Of a DNA stretch of 51,151 nt, positions 9,434 through 18,781 are shown piece by piece. The first letter of the stretch is position 1; each line of letters begins with the position of its first letter. The DNA lies in the NCBI GenBank assembly GCA_002841995.1, contig PHBS01000005.1:1-51151 (forward strand). Reading direction: 5' to 3'. The stretch is from Chloroflexi bacterium HGW-Chloroflexi-8 (GTDB lineage: Bacteria; Chloroflexota; Anaerolineae; Anaerolineales; Anaerolineaceae). Both the position numbers and the translations under genes were made by a program. The notes under the pieces were generated by a model, which worked only from the letters and a program-made list of their open reading frames with translations, made no database searches and was not told the origin of the DNA.

Positions 9434-10939
9434 TTAATACGCACCTTTTTTACTGATTACAGCAGGTATCGTTTGGATTAATAATTGAACATCCAGCCAA
9501 ATACTCCAATTTCGGATGTAATACATATCTAATTGGACGCGTTGTTGATAGGAAATATCTGATCTGCCGGAAACTTGCCATTTTCCCGTGATTCCAGGTT
9601 TTACAGTGAGTAAATTCATTCCCCATTTCTGATAATCCTGAACTTCCTCAGGAGAGATCATTCTTGGCCCTACCAGCGACATCTCATTTCGAAGGATATT
9701 GAAGAGTTGGGGAAATTCATCAATACTCCATTTTCGTAGGAAAGCACCAATTTTTGTTATTCTGGGATCATCCTTCAATTTGTGTGTTTTTGATAATTCT
9801 TCTACTTTATCTGGATATTTCTGTAGGATTTCATCTCCATTGACAAACATGGTTCTGAACTTAAAAGCGTCAAATTCTTTTCCATTTACACCCATCACTC
9901 TTCGACGGTGAAAAATTGGACCGGGGGAGTCCAGTTTGATTAGTAATCCAACAATGAATAAAAATGGAGAAAGAAAAATTATTCCAGGGATTGTAATTCC
10001 ATAATCTAAAATGATTTTCAACCAATAATTCATCCCTGTTAATCGAACTTTATTTACTTCAACAAGAGGGACCCAGGCATATTCACGGACTTTCATACCT
10101 GTCGTGACAATTTCGTACAGGCCGGAAGAAATGTGTAATTTGATTTTTTCTGACATGCCATAATTCTGATAAATATCCAAAACTTGTTCGTGAGAAAGGG
10201 CGGAACTGATCAAAATGATCTTTTGGATATTGTATTCAGATATGATTGGTTCCAAATTGCTGATGTTACCCAGACATTTCAAATGTCTGTAAATTTGAGT
10301 TCCTGGAGTCTCTTTACAATCGACAAATCCAAGAATTCGAAGACCAGATTGTTTCGGGTTGAGAAATTGCTCAACCATGGAAGTGGCTTCTTCGTTAAAT
10401 CCAACCACAACAGTATTCTGGAGATACCAATCCTTTGTCCTCATAAAATAAAAGATTCTTCGTAATGTAAAACGGCCCAGAGCTGTAAAAAAGAATGCAG
10501 AGATCCAGGATATTAATAACCATCCTCGAGCGAAGATGATGTTTGGTTGGAAAAACCCGGTAGCAACCATGACCAAAACTGCAATCGTGTTTGAATAAAA
10601 AAGAAGGTTGTACTCTTTTACTCCCCCCATTAAATTGTCCATTGTGTAAAGCCCGGAAAGGATAAATACAAGTAACCAGACCGGAATAATAATAACTATT
10701 AGATTTTCATAATAATCCGGGGAAGCAAGCGCATCTCGAACGAAAAATGGTAAGTTGATTTCAAAGCGAATCCAATATGCAAACCTGAAAGCAAAACCGA
10801 TCATTAAAAAGTCAGATATCAACAATCCCAGATATAAAAACACAACTTGAATAAGTTTTGGAGTATTTTGAATTCCAGCATTAATGGATTTCTTTTTGGA
10901 ATTCGTATATTCTTTTTCAGGGTTAATAATCGAATCCAT
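9434..10939 (-). CDS. Polyprenyl-phosphate hexose-1-phosphate transferase (initiating enzyme of glycan synthesis)
   Basis: 501 residues with the full WbaP/CpsE architecture. Several N-terminal membrane helices lie between about 31 and 160. A cytosolic nucleotide-binding-like domain follows (about 172-290, VVVGFNEE start), then a re-entrant hydrophobic helix (about 306-335), then the catalytic sugar transferase domain. That domain shows KFRTM at 360-364, the catalytic Asp-Glu pair D407-E408 (WSIDEFPQL), SLVGPRM at 421-427 and KPGITGKWQVSGRS. The enzyme moves a sugar-1-phosphate from a UDP-sugar onto undecaprenyl phosphate. As first gene after the promoter at about 10,980 it defines the cluster as polymer or glycoprotein-glycan synthesis. 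Confidence 0.92.
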   Translation of the reverse strand: MDSIINPEKEYTNSKKKSINAGIQNTPKLIQVVFLYLGLLISDFLMIGFAFRFAYWIRFEINLPFFVRDALASPDYYENLIVIIIPVWLLVFILSGLYTMDNLMGGVKEYNLLFYSNTIAVLVMVATGFFQPNIIFARGWLLISWISAFFFTALGRFTLRRIFYFMRTKDWYLQNTVVVGFNEEATSMVEQFLNPKQSGLRILGFVDCKETPGTQIYRHLKCLGNISNLEPIISEYNIQKIILISSALSHEQVLDIYQNYGMSEKIKLHISSGLYEIVTTGMKVREYAWVPLVEVNKVRLTGMNYWLKIILDYGITIPGIIFLSPFLFIVGLLIKLDSPGPIFHRRRVMGVNGKEFDAFKFRTMFVNGDEILQKYPDKVEELSKTHKLKDDPRITKIGAFLRKWSIDEFPQLFNILRNEMSLVGPRMISPEEVQDYQKWGMNLLTVKPGITGKWQVSGRSDISYQQRVQLDMYYIRNWSIWLDVQLLIQTIPAVISKKGAY

Positions 10940-10965
10940 ACCTAATTCTCACTATTCCATTTTTT

Positions 10966-10995
10966 ATTATATGAGTCAACGATTCGTAAAACCAA
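10966..10995 (-). promoter_or_regulatory. Promoter for the surface-polysaccharide operon
   Basis: On the minus strand TTGGTT (10995-10990), an 18-nt spacer and a perfect TATAAT (10971-10966). The predicted transcript start near 10,959 leaves about a 20-nt leader before the ATG at 10,939. Confidence 0.55.
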
Positions 10996-11542
10996 TTGAG
11001 CACCAAAATATAGGGTCGTTGAAAAACACTAAAATTTAGCGATGTTAGTGAAGAATGAATTGTGAGAAATTAATAATAATGGCACAAAATAAAAAAGAAT
11101 AAACCTACAATCATTCTTCGAATGTTATAAGATATTACTTATTCTTATAATATCGATTCAAACACGATAAGTCAATAATCCGTATACTAATTTGGTAATA
11201 ATCATATTCAATTCCGTGCGGGTGGAATGTAGAAATCCAATTTCATAGAGTTTTTTTGTAACGCCCTTATTTCACCTAACGCACTTTATTATTTTATTTG
11301 AAAGAAGCTCAATAAAACCTAAATAAAATCTATTAAAAATCTTAATATTTCATCGGACCATAATTTGAATAAATATTAATAGATCGTAATTTCAACCCAA
11401 TTATGTCATCCTTTTAACTTCTGCATGGAGGAATGAAAATCCAGCAAAAAGAAAATCCATTAATTGAACATTGCTTTCAAATTGTGTTGAGAAAAGATTA
11501 TTATTAATATGTTAAATTTACCTGACTTTGCCATTTATCCTT
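10996..11542. other. Gene-free AT-rich divergent region between polysaccharide operon and pst
   Basis: About 550 nt with no supported gene. It is very AT-rich. It holds an inverted repeat TTATAAGA/TCTTATAA (11125-11150, 10-nt spacer), which could bind a regulator. A 24-codon ORF at 11,433 has GGAGG only 1 nt before its ATG and is not credible. A possible further pst promoter is TTGTGT-N17-TAATAT ending near 11,510. I do not recognise a Pho box. Confidence 0.5.
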
Positions 11543-11548
11543 TATAAT
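11543..11548 (+). promoter_or_regulatory. Perfect -10 box almost touching the pstS start codon (leaderless candidate)
   Basis: TATAAT at 11543-11548 is 8 nt before the ATG at 11557. Transcription would then start at or within 2 nt of the ATG. No Shine-Dalgarno sequence precedes pstS, so a leaderless mRNA is plausible. The -35 is poor, which would fit activator-dependent (phosphate starvation) control. Confidence 0.45.
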
Positions 11549-11556
11549 TTTCAATC

Positions 11557-12462
11557 ATGAATACAATACACAAGAAACTTTTTTGCTTCTTCATTTCACT
11601 TTCAATCATACTTTCAGGGTGTCAAAATAATATTCAGACACAAGATGAAATTGATGGAACTGTTACTACAAGTGCTTATTTGGAAAACAAAGGCTCAGAT
11701 ACAATGGTTAATATGGCCTTGTTCTGGGCTGAAGAATATCAAAAAGAGAACTCTGAAGTTAGCATTTCAGTCACAGGGGGAGGGAGTGGTACAGGTATTT
11801 CGGCTTTGATTAGTAATACGGTCGATATAGCAAACGCCTCGCGAAAAATTAAGCAGGAAGAAATTCTTGAAGCAAACGCAAATGATGTATATCCAAAAGA
11901 ATTGATTGTTGCCAGAGATGCAATCGCTGTAATTGTTAATCCGGAGAATCCAATTGACAGGCTTACATTGCAGCAAATTTCAGATATTTATAGTGGAAAA
12001 ATCGAGAATTGGTCCGAGTTAGGTGGGGATGATCGTCCAATTGTTAAACTTTCACGGGAAACAAACTCTGGTACTCATGTTTATTTCCTGGAAGCCGTTA
12101 TTCGATTAGGAAATTCTAAGGACAAAACAATTTTTTCTGCCGATACATTGCTTTTGCCTTCATCGGAAGGAATAATTTCTGAAGTAGCCAATAATCCAAA
12201 CGCCATCGGATATGATGGCCTTGGTTATATTACATCTGATGTTAAAGTCTTAGCTGTAGAAAATAGTCTTGGCGATTATATTTTGCCTAGTATTGATACA
12301 GTAAATCAAAACATTTATCCGATTTCTCGCGATTTGTACATGTATACCAATGGAGAACCGACTGGAATTATTAAAACATATATGGATTGGATACTTTCTG
12401 AAGCGGGCCAAAAGATTGTAGCTGACCTTGGTTTTGTGCCAATTTTAAAGGGAGAGACGTGA
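11557..12462 (+). CDS. pstS: Phosphate-binding lipoprotein of the Pst ABC transporter
   Basis: 301 residues. A lipoprotein signal peptide ends in the lipobox LSGC with Cys22. The mature part has the phosphate-binding motifs GGGSGTGIS (about 69-77), the DIANASRK stretch and SRETNSGT (about 168-175), typical of PstS. The lipid anchor indicates display on the outer face of the cytoplasmic membrane, where it captures inorganic phosphate for PstCAB. It overlaps pstC by 4 nt (GTGA). It has no ribosome site, and a perfect -10 box sits just upstream. Confidence 0.93.
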   Translation: MNTIHKKLFCFFISLSIILSGCQNNIQTQDEIDGTVTTSAYLENKGSDTMVNMALFWAEEYQKENSEVSISVTGGGSGTGISALISNTVDIANASRKIKQEEILEANANDVYPKELIVARDAIAVIVNPENPIDRLTLQQISDIYSGKIENWSELGGDDRPIVKLSRETNSGTHVYFLEAVIRLGNSKDKTIFSADTLLLPSSEGIISEVANNPNAIGYDGLGYITSDVKVLAVENSLGDYILPSIDTVNQNIYPISRDLYMYTNGEPTGIIKTYMDWILSEAGQKIVADLGFVPILKGET

Positions 12463-13358
12463 GCGCAAAAAAACTTAACCTTTCTGAAGTGATTATTACA
12501 AAGGGTGTTCAAATTTCAGGTTTGTCATCTATCTTATTTGTTCTTTTAATTTTGTTTTTTCTGATTTCAGAAGGCGTACCTGCCTTATTCGATGTACCGA
12601 TTAGTGAATTATTAAGTCAACGGTGGTACCCGATAGAAGGGTATTATGGAATTGTTCCGCTAATTCTAGGTTCTTTGGTTGTGACTTTAGGCGCATCTAT
12701 CATTGCTGTTCCATTTGGCGTACTCACAGCCGTTTTTATAGCGGAAATTGCTCCAAAATGGTTGGCGGAAATTCTAAAACCTTTAGTGGAATTATTAGCC
12801 GGATTACCCAGTGTGGTGCTTGGTTTCCTGGGTATTTTAATCGTTTCCCCATTTCTTCGAGATGTCTTAAAGTTACCCACCGGATTAACTGCATTTACAG
12901 GATCGCTTTTATTAGGCGGAATTGCAATTCCGACCATTGTCTCCATCTCAGAAGATGCTCTAAAAAATGTCCCTGTCTCTTACAGGCACGGTTCTTTGGC
13001 ACTGGGAATTACCCGATGGCAAACGATTTGGCAAGTAACTGTCCCGGCAGCACGAACCGGCATCCTCACAGCTATTATGTTGGGATTGGGAAGAACCATT
13101 GGAGAGACGATGACGGTGATGATGGTTACCGGAAACGCACCAGTTATTCCGGATTCTCTACGATCGTTATTTTTACCTATTAGGACTATGACTGCTACCA
13201 TTGCATCTGAAATGGGTGAAGTAGCAAGTGGCAGCGTCCATTATCATGTATTATTCTTTATTGGTATCGTGCTTTTTGTTTTTACAATGACGGTAAATAT
13301 TATCGCATCCAAGATTAGTTCCCGAGAAATTAAACGTTCAGAAAGGATATTATCATGA
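12459..13358 (+). CDS. pstC: Phosphate ABC transporter permease PstC
   Basis: 299 residues with six hydrophobic segments and the ABC-permease EAA-type loop (SYRHGSLALGITRWQTIWQVTVPAARTG region, about 176-198). Length and order match PstC. It starts with GTG in the GTGA overlap with pstS, with GGGAGAG just upstream. It ends in an ATGA overlap with pstA, so translation is coupled through the operon. It forms the membrane channel with PstA. Confidence 0.93.
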   Translation: MSAKKLNLSEVIITKGVQISGLSSILFVLLILFFLISEGVPALFDVPISELLSQRWYPIEGYYGIVPLILGSLVVTLGASIIAVPFGVLTAVFIAEIAPKWLAEILKPLVELLAGLPSVVLGFLGILIVSPFLRDVLKLPTGLTAFTGSLLLGGIAIPTIVSISEDALKNVPVSYRHGSLALGITRWQTIWQVTVPAARTGILTAIMLGLGRTIGETMTVMMVTGNAPVIPDSLRSLFLPIRTMTATIASEMGEVASGSVHYHVLFFIGIVLFVFTMTVNIIASKISSREIKRSERILS

Positions 13359-14239
13359 GCAATATTCCTGCTGAACAAATTAATATCCCCATGAAGCGAC
13401 AGTTAATTATCGAAAAATTTGGTTTTTCGGTATTAACAATTCTGACAATTGCAACAGTCTTACCGATCATCACAGTGGTAATTTATATTATTTATTTGGG
13501 TGCACCCGCAATTAGCTGGGAATTCCTGACTGCAATGCCTGTTGATGGAATGCGTGCAGGTGGTATATGGCCAGCAATTGTTGGCACATTTTATTTGACG
13601 GTTGGCACCGCCATTTTCTCAGTTCCATTGGGGATTGCAACTGCCATTTATCTTTCGGAATACGCATCGGATAATCGCTTAACACGAAATATACGTCTTG
13701 CAATCATTAATTTGGCTGGAATTCCCTCAGTTGTGTATGGATTATTTGGGTTGGGACTTTTTGTTATTTTTCTCAAATTCGGGACGAGCATCTTGTCTGC
13801 CTCTTTGACCCTTTCGATTATGACTCTACCAGTAATTATAAGCACCACTGAAGAGGCTTTACATGCTGTTCCACAGTCTTTTCGAGTTGTTAGTGTCTCT
13901 TTAGGAGCAACAAAGTGGCAAACAATTCGAAGAATTATTTTGCCACAGGCAGTTTCCGGAATTTTGACTGGTGTTGTTTTGGGTCTTGAACGTGCAGCAG
14001 GTGAGACCGCTCCAATTCTTTTTACTGGGGCTTCGTTTTTCTTGCCACGGCTGCCAGGGTCGCCAATGGACGCCACCATGGCTCTCCCTTACCATTTGTT
14101 TGTAATTTCGACTCAAGTACCTGGAATGCCAATTCAAATTCAATATGGGACAGTACTGGTTCTTATCGTTTTTGTATTAATTATGAATATTATAGCGACT
14201 GTAATTCGATCCAGGGCACGTGCCCGCAGGCAATGGTAA
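13355..14239 (+). CDS. pstA: Phosphate ABC transporter permease PstA
   Basis: 294 residues, six membrane segments and the PstA EAA loop (SFRVVSVSLGATKWQTIRRI region, about 174-193). It also has the family's AAGETAPILFTG stretch. It starts with ATG overlapping the pstC stop by 4 nt and overlaps the pstB ORF by a few bases. It is the partner of PstC in the transmembrane pore. Confidence 0.93.
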   Translation: MSNIPAEQINIPMKRQLIIEKFGFSVLTILTIATVLPIITVVIYIIYLGAPAISWEFLTAMPVDGMRAGGIWPAIVGTFYLTVGTAIFSVPLGIATAIYLSEYASDNRLTRNIRLAIINLAGIPSVVYGLFGLGLFVIFLKFGTSILSASLTLSIMTLPVIISTTEEALHAVPQSFRVVSVSLGATKWQTIRRIILPQAVSGILTGVVLGLERAAGETAPILFTGASFFLPRLPGSPMDATMALPYHLFVISTQVPGMPIQIQYGTVLVLIVFVLIMNIIATVIRSRARARRQW

Positions 14240-14997
14240 TAATGGATAAAATAATTGTAGAGCACTTTAGCCTTACCTATTCTGATGGAACAGAATCGCT
14301 TTTTGATATAAATCTTCGAATTCCAGCAAATCAGATTACTGCGTTGATTGGTCCTTCTGGTGGAGGGAAATCAACCTTTTTAAGGATCCTTAATCGACTC
14401 AACGATCTGGCTGATGTTAAGAAAGTTACTGGTAAAGTACTTATTGATAATATTGATGTTTTGGACCCAGACCTTGATGTTATAGAATTAAGAAGAAAAG
14501 TTGGTATTGTTTTTTCCAGACCTTTGCCCTTACCATTATCCATCTTTCAAAACGTTGCCTATGGATTGGAGCTTGCTGGTGAGAAGAATAAAAGTGTGCT
14601 CAATGACGCAGTGGAACGCGCACTCCGCTTGGCTGAACTTTGGGATGAAGTGAATGATCGATTGCATGACCCAGCAAATTCATTATCTGGTGGACAACAA
14701 CAGCGTTTATGTCTGGCACGTACTCTGGCTTTAGAACCAGAGATCATCCTGTTAGATGAACCGACTTCAGCGCTCGATCCTTTAGCTACTGCCAGAATTG
14801 AAAACTCACTTACGGAATTAAAAAAACAATACACAATCGTTGTTGCTCCTCACAATACACAGCAGGCAGCCCGGATTGCGGACTTTGTTGCGTTTTTTTT
14901 ACAGGGAAAGTTAATTGAATTTTCCTCGGCAGATAAGATTTTCACAAAACCTGTGGATCAGCGTACACAGGACTATATTTCAGGAAAATTCGGATAA
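14233..14997 (+). CDS. pstB: Phosphate ABC transporter ATPase PstB (variant Q-loop)
   Basis: 254 residues. Walker A GPSGGGKST is at 40-48, the signature LSGGQQQR at 151-158, Walker B IILLDEPTSALDP at 171-183, and the H-loop PHNTQQAAR with His207. It energises phosphate import. The Q-loop reads VFSRPLPLPLS, with Ser95 where classical PstB has Gln (VFQxPNPFP). The substitution is in an otherwise intact ATPase, so it is likely a lineage variant. The start is either ATG 14233 (overlapping pstA by 7 nt) or ATG 14242; neither has a good ribosome site, which suggests translational coupling. No phoU gene follows. Confidence 0.9.
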   Translation: MVIMDKIIVEHFSLTYSDGTESLFDINLRIPANQITALIGPSGGGKSTFLRILNRLNDLADVKKVTGKVLIDNIDVLDPDLDVIELRRKVGIVFSRPLPLPLSIFQNVAYGLELAGEKNKSVLNDAVERALRLAELWDEVNDRLHDPANSLSGGQQQRLCLARTLALEPEIILLDEPTSALDPLATARIENSLTELKKQYTIVVAPHNTQQAARIADFVAFFLQGKLIEFSSADKIFTKPVDQRTQDYISGKFG

Positions 14998-15078
14998 TCT
15001 CGTTTTTTTCTTTGTTAAAAATGTATAACCAAATCAATAATTTGAATACAATTATTAATAATTTAATCAGGAGATAAC

Positions 15079-15504
15079 ATGCGACCACCTTGGGATGATT
15101 ATTTTATGAAGATTGCAGATGATGTAGCACTAAGATCAACCTGTGATCGGGCTTCTGTTGGTGCAGTTTTGGTAAAAGAAAAACATATTGTATCGACCGG
15201 ATATAATGGATCACCAGCCGGGTTGGAACACTGTGACGATGTAGGGCATTTAATGGTCGAAGGTCATTGTGTTCGAACTGTGCATGCTGAAGTCAATGCG
15301 ATTATTCAGGCGGCTGTGTTTGGATTGGCGACGAGAGATGCTGTCTGTTATGTGACTCACTTTCCTTGCTTGAATTGCACAAAAATGTTGATAAATGCTA
15401 GGATTTCTAAGTTAATTTATAAGAATTCTTATCGTATCGATCCAATTGCCCTTGAGTTTTTGAAAACTGCTGGCGTTGAAGTAATTGTCTACTCACCCGA
15501 ATAA
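15079..15504 (+). CDS. dCMP deaminase (ComEB-type deoxycytidylate deaminase)
   Basis: 141 residues, zinc-dependent cytidine deaminase fold. The zinc and catalytic residues are in HAEVNAI (H69, E71) and PCLNCTKM (C97, C100). An N-terminal insert with a further His/Cys pair (LEHCDDVGH) is as in dCMP deaminases. It converts dCMP to dUMP for thymidylate synthesis. The start has AGGAGA 5 nt upstream. It lies 81 nt downstream of pstB and probably has its own expression signal. Confidence 0.88.
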   Translation: MRPPWDDYFMKIADDVALRSTCDRASVGAVLVKEKHIVSTGYNGSPAGLEHCDDVGHLMVEGHCVRTVHAEVNAIIQAAVFGLATRDAVCYVTHFPCLNCTKMLINARISKLIYKNSYRIDPIALEFLKTAGVEVIVYSPE

Positions 15505-15525
15505 ATTATTACGAGTAAAGATAAA

Positions 15526-15544
15526 GTGATCGCTGATCGATCAC
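15526..15544. repeat. Perfect 7-bp inverted repeat before the VOC gene
   Basis: GTGATCG, 5-nt spacer CTGAT, CGATCAC. It lies between the dCMP deaminase stop and the preferred VOC start at 15565. It could be an operator, or a small hairpin that hides translation signals. Confidence 0.5.
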
Positions 15545-15564
15545 CAAGACATAAAAGTGTTAAA

Positions 15565-15948
15565 ATGAAAATTGATCACATCGCCATATGGACGAATAAC
15601 TTAGAAACTCTACGATCGTTTTACATCAAGTACTTTCATGGGGAATGCGGGGAAAAATATCGAAATGATAGAAGTGAGTTTGAATCTTACTTCATATCAT
15701 TTTCCAGTGGGTCTCGATTGGAAATAATGACCATTTCTGGCTTAGAGACTGATTTTGGACAGCAAAATAGGATTGGAATTGCACATTTATCTTTTCGAGT
15801 GGGGTCAAAGAAAGCTGTAGATCTACTTACTTCAGAACTAAGAAGCGCTGGTATTTCTGTTTATAGTGAACCAAGGATTACTGGTGATGGGTATTATGAA
15901 AGCGGTATTCTTGACCCGGATGGGAACCGAGTTGAGATAATTGCTTGA
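15565..15948 (+). CDS. VOC-superfamily (glyoxalase/bleomycin-resistance fold) protein
   Basis: 127 residues with the two beta-alpha-beta-beta-beta modules of the vicinal-oxygen-chelate fold. The metal-ligand positions are filled: His in KIDHIAI, Glu in RLEIM, His in IAHLSF and Glu in NRVEIIA. Known relatives include glyoxalase I, methylmalonyl-CoA epimerase and antibiotic-binding proteins; the substrate is not readable. The ATG at 15565 gives the standard N-terminus. The longer GTG-started form would translate the inverted repeat at 15526 and is less likely. No good ribosome site precedes 15565. It converges on acnA with a shared terminator between. Confidence 0.75.
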   Translation: MKIDHIAIWTNNLETLRSFYIKYFHGECGEKYRNDRSEFESYFISFSSGSRLEIMTISGLETDFGQQNRIGIAHLSFRVGSKKAVDLLTSELRSAGISVYSEPRITGDGYYESGILDPDGNRVEIIA

Positions 15949-16015
15949 ATCTAAATAATACTAAAACTAATCAGCAGCGCATAAAATAATAAAAGATCCT
16001 TTGAAAATGGATAAG

Positions 16016-16043
16016 AAAAAACTCTTGCTACCAAGAGTTTTTT
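16016..16043. terminator. Bidirectional rho-independent terminator
   Basis: A perfect 12-bp stem, AAAAAACTCTTG and CAAGAGTTTTTT, with a 4-nt loop CTAC. It carries a T-run on both strands and sits between the convergent VOC (plus) and acnA (minus) genes. Confidence 0.9.
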
Positions 16044-16067
16044 CTATTCTTGGAAAAGTGATAAAAG

Positions 16068-18764
16068 TTATTCTAAACTTTGTTCCTCCAAAATATAATT
16101 CATGATTCCACCCGCTTGAAAATATTCTATTTCGATTTGTGTATCAATTCTCAATTTGACCCTTATCAATTTGATTTCATTTTGTGCGTTTTCAACCCGA
16201 ACTGTGATTATTTTTCCAGGTTGAATTGGGAACAGTTCCTCAATATTGATCACTTCCGTCCCGATAAGATTTAGGGAATTGGCATTTTGACCTGGTAAAA
16301 ACTCTAGAGGCAGAATCCCCATACCTACCAAATTTGAACGATGAATTCTTTCAAACGACTCAGCAATTACAGCTTTTACTCCCAATAAAAGTGGTCCTTT
16401 TGCTGCCCAATCCCGAGATGATCCGGTACCGTATTCTTTTCCAGCAATCACAATTAATGGGATTCCCGCCTTTTTATATAATTGGGAAGCGGAGAAAATA
16501 TCCATAACATCACCAGTTGGGTGATAAATTGTATATCCACCCTCAGTTCCCGCCAGGAGAAGGTTCTTAATACGAATATTCGCGAAAGTACCTCGGGTCA
16601 TGACCTGATCGTTCCCTCTACGAGAGCCATACGAGTTGAAATCCTGTACTTGTATATCATGATCAAGCAAGTACTTTCCTGCAGGACTACTTAGTGCGAT
16701 GGAGCCAGCGGGAGAAATGTGATCGGTGGTAATTGAATCTCCCAACATCAATAAAACCCTAGCGTCCGAGATAGTTTTGGGTTCTTTTTTAGAAAGTGAA
16801 TCCAGAAAAAATGGAGGTTCTCGTAAATATGTTGATGAGTCTGACCAATTAAATAAACTGCTTTTTTCCACTTGAAGATCGTTCCATTTTGAGTTTCCTG
16901 AGAAGATATCCTGATAACTTTTACGGAACAAATCCGGTCCGATGGATGAATTTAATAAGTCCTGAATTTCTAAAGAACTTGGCCAAATGTCACTCAGGAA
17001 AACCGGATTTTGGTCCGTACCGTAACCAATAGGATCTTTTGCTAAATTGATATCAATTGTCCCAGCCAAAGCATAGGCGACAACTAATGGGGGAGAAGCT
17101 AGATAGTTTGCCTGAGTATACGGATTGATTCGACCTTCAAAATTACGGTTTCCGGATAACACAGCGCTGGCCAGTACTTTTTCTTTATCAATCACATGAA
17201 TGACTTCATTAGCCAATGGTCCACTATTTCCAATACAAGTGGTGCAACCATAACCGACTGTATGGAATCCTAATGTTTCCAGGCTTTTCGTTAGCCCACT
17301 TTTATTTAAATATTCTGTCACAACGCGCGATCCAGGAGCAAGACTGGTTTTTACATATTTAGGAACTTTCAGCCCTAATTCAACGGCATTTTTTGCAACA
17401 AGTCCGGCTGCAATCATCACGAATGGGTTGGATGTGTTGGTGCAGGATGTAATTGCTGCGATGGCTAAAAATCCGGGTTTCACTGAATAATGTTGGCCAT
17501 CAAAATTAATACCAGCCTCGTGGTTAATTTGTTCTTCAGATAATCCAAATCCATTTTGATTCTTGGGTTTGATCAGACTGGATCGAAAGTTGTCTTGCAC
17601 TTCATCGAGAGGGACTCGGTCTTGTGGCCGTTTTGGACCTGCCAAACTGGGTACTATCGATCCCAAATCCATTTCAATGACATCCGTATAGATTGGATCT
17701 ACAGATGTTGAATCCCGAAACATTCCCTGCTTTTTATAATATTCTTCAACCAGATTTACTTGTTCCATGGATTTACCAGTCAAGGTCAAATATTCCAGAG
17801 TTCTTTGATCAACTGGGAAAAAGATAACTGTTGCACCACATTCAGGAGTCATGTTGGCAATCATTGCACGATCTGTAACTGGTAGGTTATCCAATCCATC
17901 ACCATAAAATTCAATAAACTTGTCAACTACCCCTCTTTTGCGAAGCATTTGTATGATCGTGAGCGTTAGATCAGTGGGCGTTGTTCCTTTGGGTAATTTT
18001 CCACTCAATTTGATTCCAATCACATCCGGGGCGGGGATTTCTAACGGTTGTCCCATCATCGCCGCAACTGCCTCAATACCCCCAACACCCCAACCTATAA
18101 CACCCAAACCGTTGATCATGGTTGTATGTGAATCTGTGCCAATTAATGTATCGGGAAAAACAACCAATTCGTTGTCTTGTTTACGAACTAAAACAGACTG
18201 TGATAAATACTCCAAATTCACTTGATGGACAATGCCTGTAGCGGGTGGGACGACTCTGAAATTGGTGAACGATTGTTCACACCATTTAAAAAATTGGTAT
18301 CTTTCAAAATTTCTTTCGAACTCTACTTTAGCATTGATTGTCAGGGCGTTATTATTCGCATAGCTATCTACCATGACAGAATGGTCAATGACCAGATCAA
18401 CCGGAATAATGGGATTTATTTTTAATGGATTGTCACCCCGTTTTGCGAGTGCAGACCGCATAGCAGCCAGATCATTCATTACCGGGACACCCGTAAAATC
18501 CTGCAAAACAATTCGACCCGGGTAAAAAGCAATCGGTTCCCGTTGATCTTCGATTGGTTTCCAGGAAGCCAAATAACGAGCATCTTGGATTGTGATATTT
18601 TTTTCATCAGAATTCCTGATGACACCTTCCAACAATACCCGAACAGAGTAAGGTATTTTTTCCCAGTAGTTTGGCTGCGTCCCAGGAATATTTTTGATAT
18701 TGTAATAAACATATTCCTGATTGTTTACGAAAAGCTTGGATTTTGTAGATGATAATCCTTTCAC
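16068..18764 (-). CDS. acnA: Aconitate hydratase (AcnA type)
   Basis: 898 residues, the length of AcnA/IRP-type aconitases. The 4Fe-4S ligands are C441 (ITSCTNTSNP), C507 and C510 (GCTTCIGNSGP). Substrate-binding stretches such as DSHTTMINGLG (about 211-221) and the C-terminal swivel domain with GSSRDWAAKG are intact. It interconverts citrate and isocitrate in the cytoplasm. It starts with GTG, with GGGAG 9-10 nt upstream, 17 nt after the icd stop, so icd and acnA form an operon. The pair is divergent from the IclR-type regulator. Confidence 0.96.
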   Translation of the reverse strand: MKGLSSTKSKLFVNNQEYVYYNIKNIPGTQPNYWEKIPYSVRVLLEGVIRNSDEKNITIQDARYLASWKPIEDQREPIAFYPGRIVLQDFTGVPVMNDLAAMRSALAKRGDNPLKINPIIPVDLVIDHSVMVDSYANNNALTINAKVEFERNFERYQFFKWCEQSFTNFRVVPPATGIVHQVNLEYLSQSVLVRKQDNELVVFPDTLIGTDSHTTMINGLGVIGWGVGGIEAVAAMMGQPLEIPAPDVIGIKLSGKLPKGTTPTDLTLTIIQMLRKRGVVDKFIEFYGDGLDNLPVTDRAMIANMTPECGATVIFFPVDQRTLEYLTLTGKSMEQVNLVEEYYKKQGMFRDSTSVDPIYTDVIEMDLGSIVPSLAGPKRPQDRVPLDEVQDNFRSSLIKPKNQNGFGLSEEQINHEAGINFDGQHYSVKPGFLAIAAITSCTNTSNPFVMIAAGLVAKNAVELGLKVPKYVKTSLAPGSRVVTEYLNKSGLTKSLETLGFHTVGYGCTTCIGNSGPLANEVIHVIDKEKVLASAVLSGNRNFEGRINPYTQANYLASPPLVVAYALAGTIDINLAKDPIGYGTDQNPVFLSDIWPSSLEIQDLLNSSIGPDLFRKSYQDIFSGNSKWNDLQVEKSSLFNWSDSSTYLREPPFFLDSLSKKEPKTISDARVLLMLGDSITTDHISPAGSIALSSPAGKYLLDHDIQVQDFNSYGSRRGNDQVMTRGTFANIRIKNLLLAGTEGGYTIYHPTGDVMDIFSASQLYKKAGIPLIVIAGKEYGTGSSRDWAAKGPLLLGVKAVIAESFERIHRSNLVGMGILPLEFLPGQNANSLNLIGTEVINIEELFPIQPGKIITVRVENAQNEIKLIRVKLRIDTQIEIEYFQAGGIMNYILEEQSLE

Positions 18765-18781
18765 TTTAAAAATCTCCCTAT

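Noticed and set aside
11433-11508. 24-codon ORF before pstS
   Set aside because: Its GGAGG is only 1 nt from the ATG and the peptide shows no recognisable feature.
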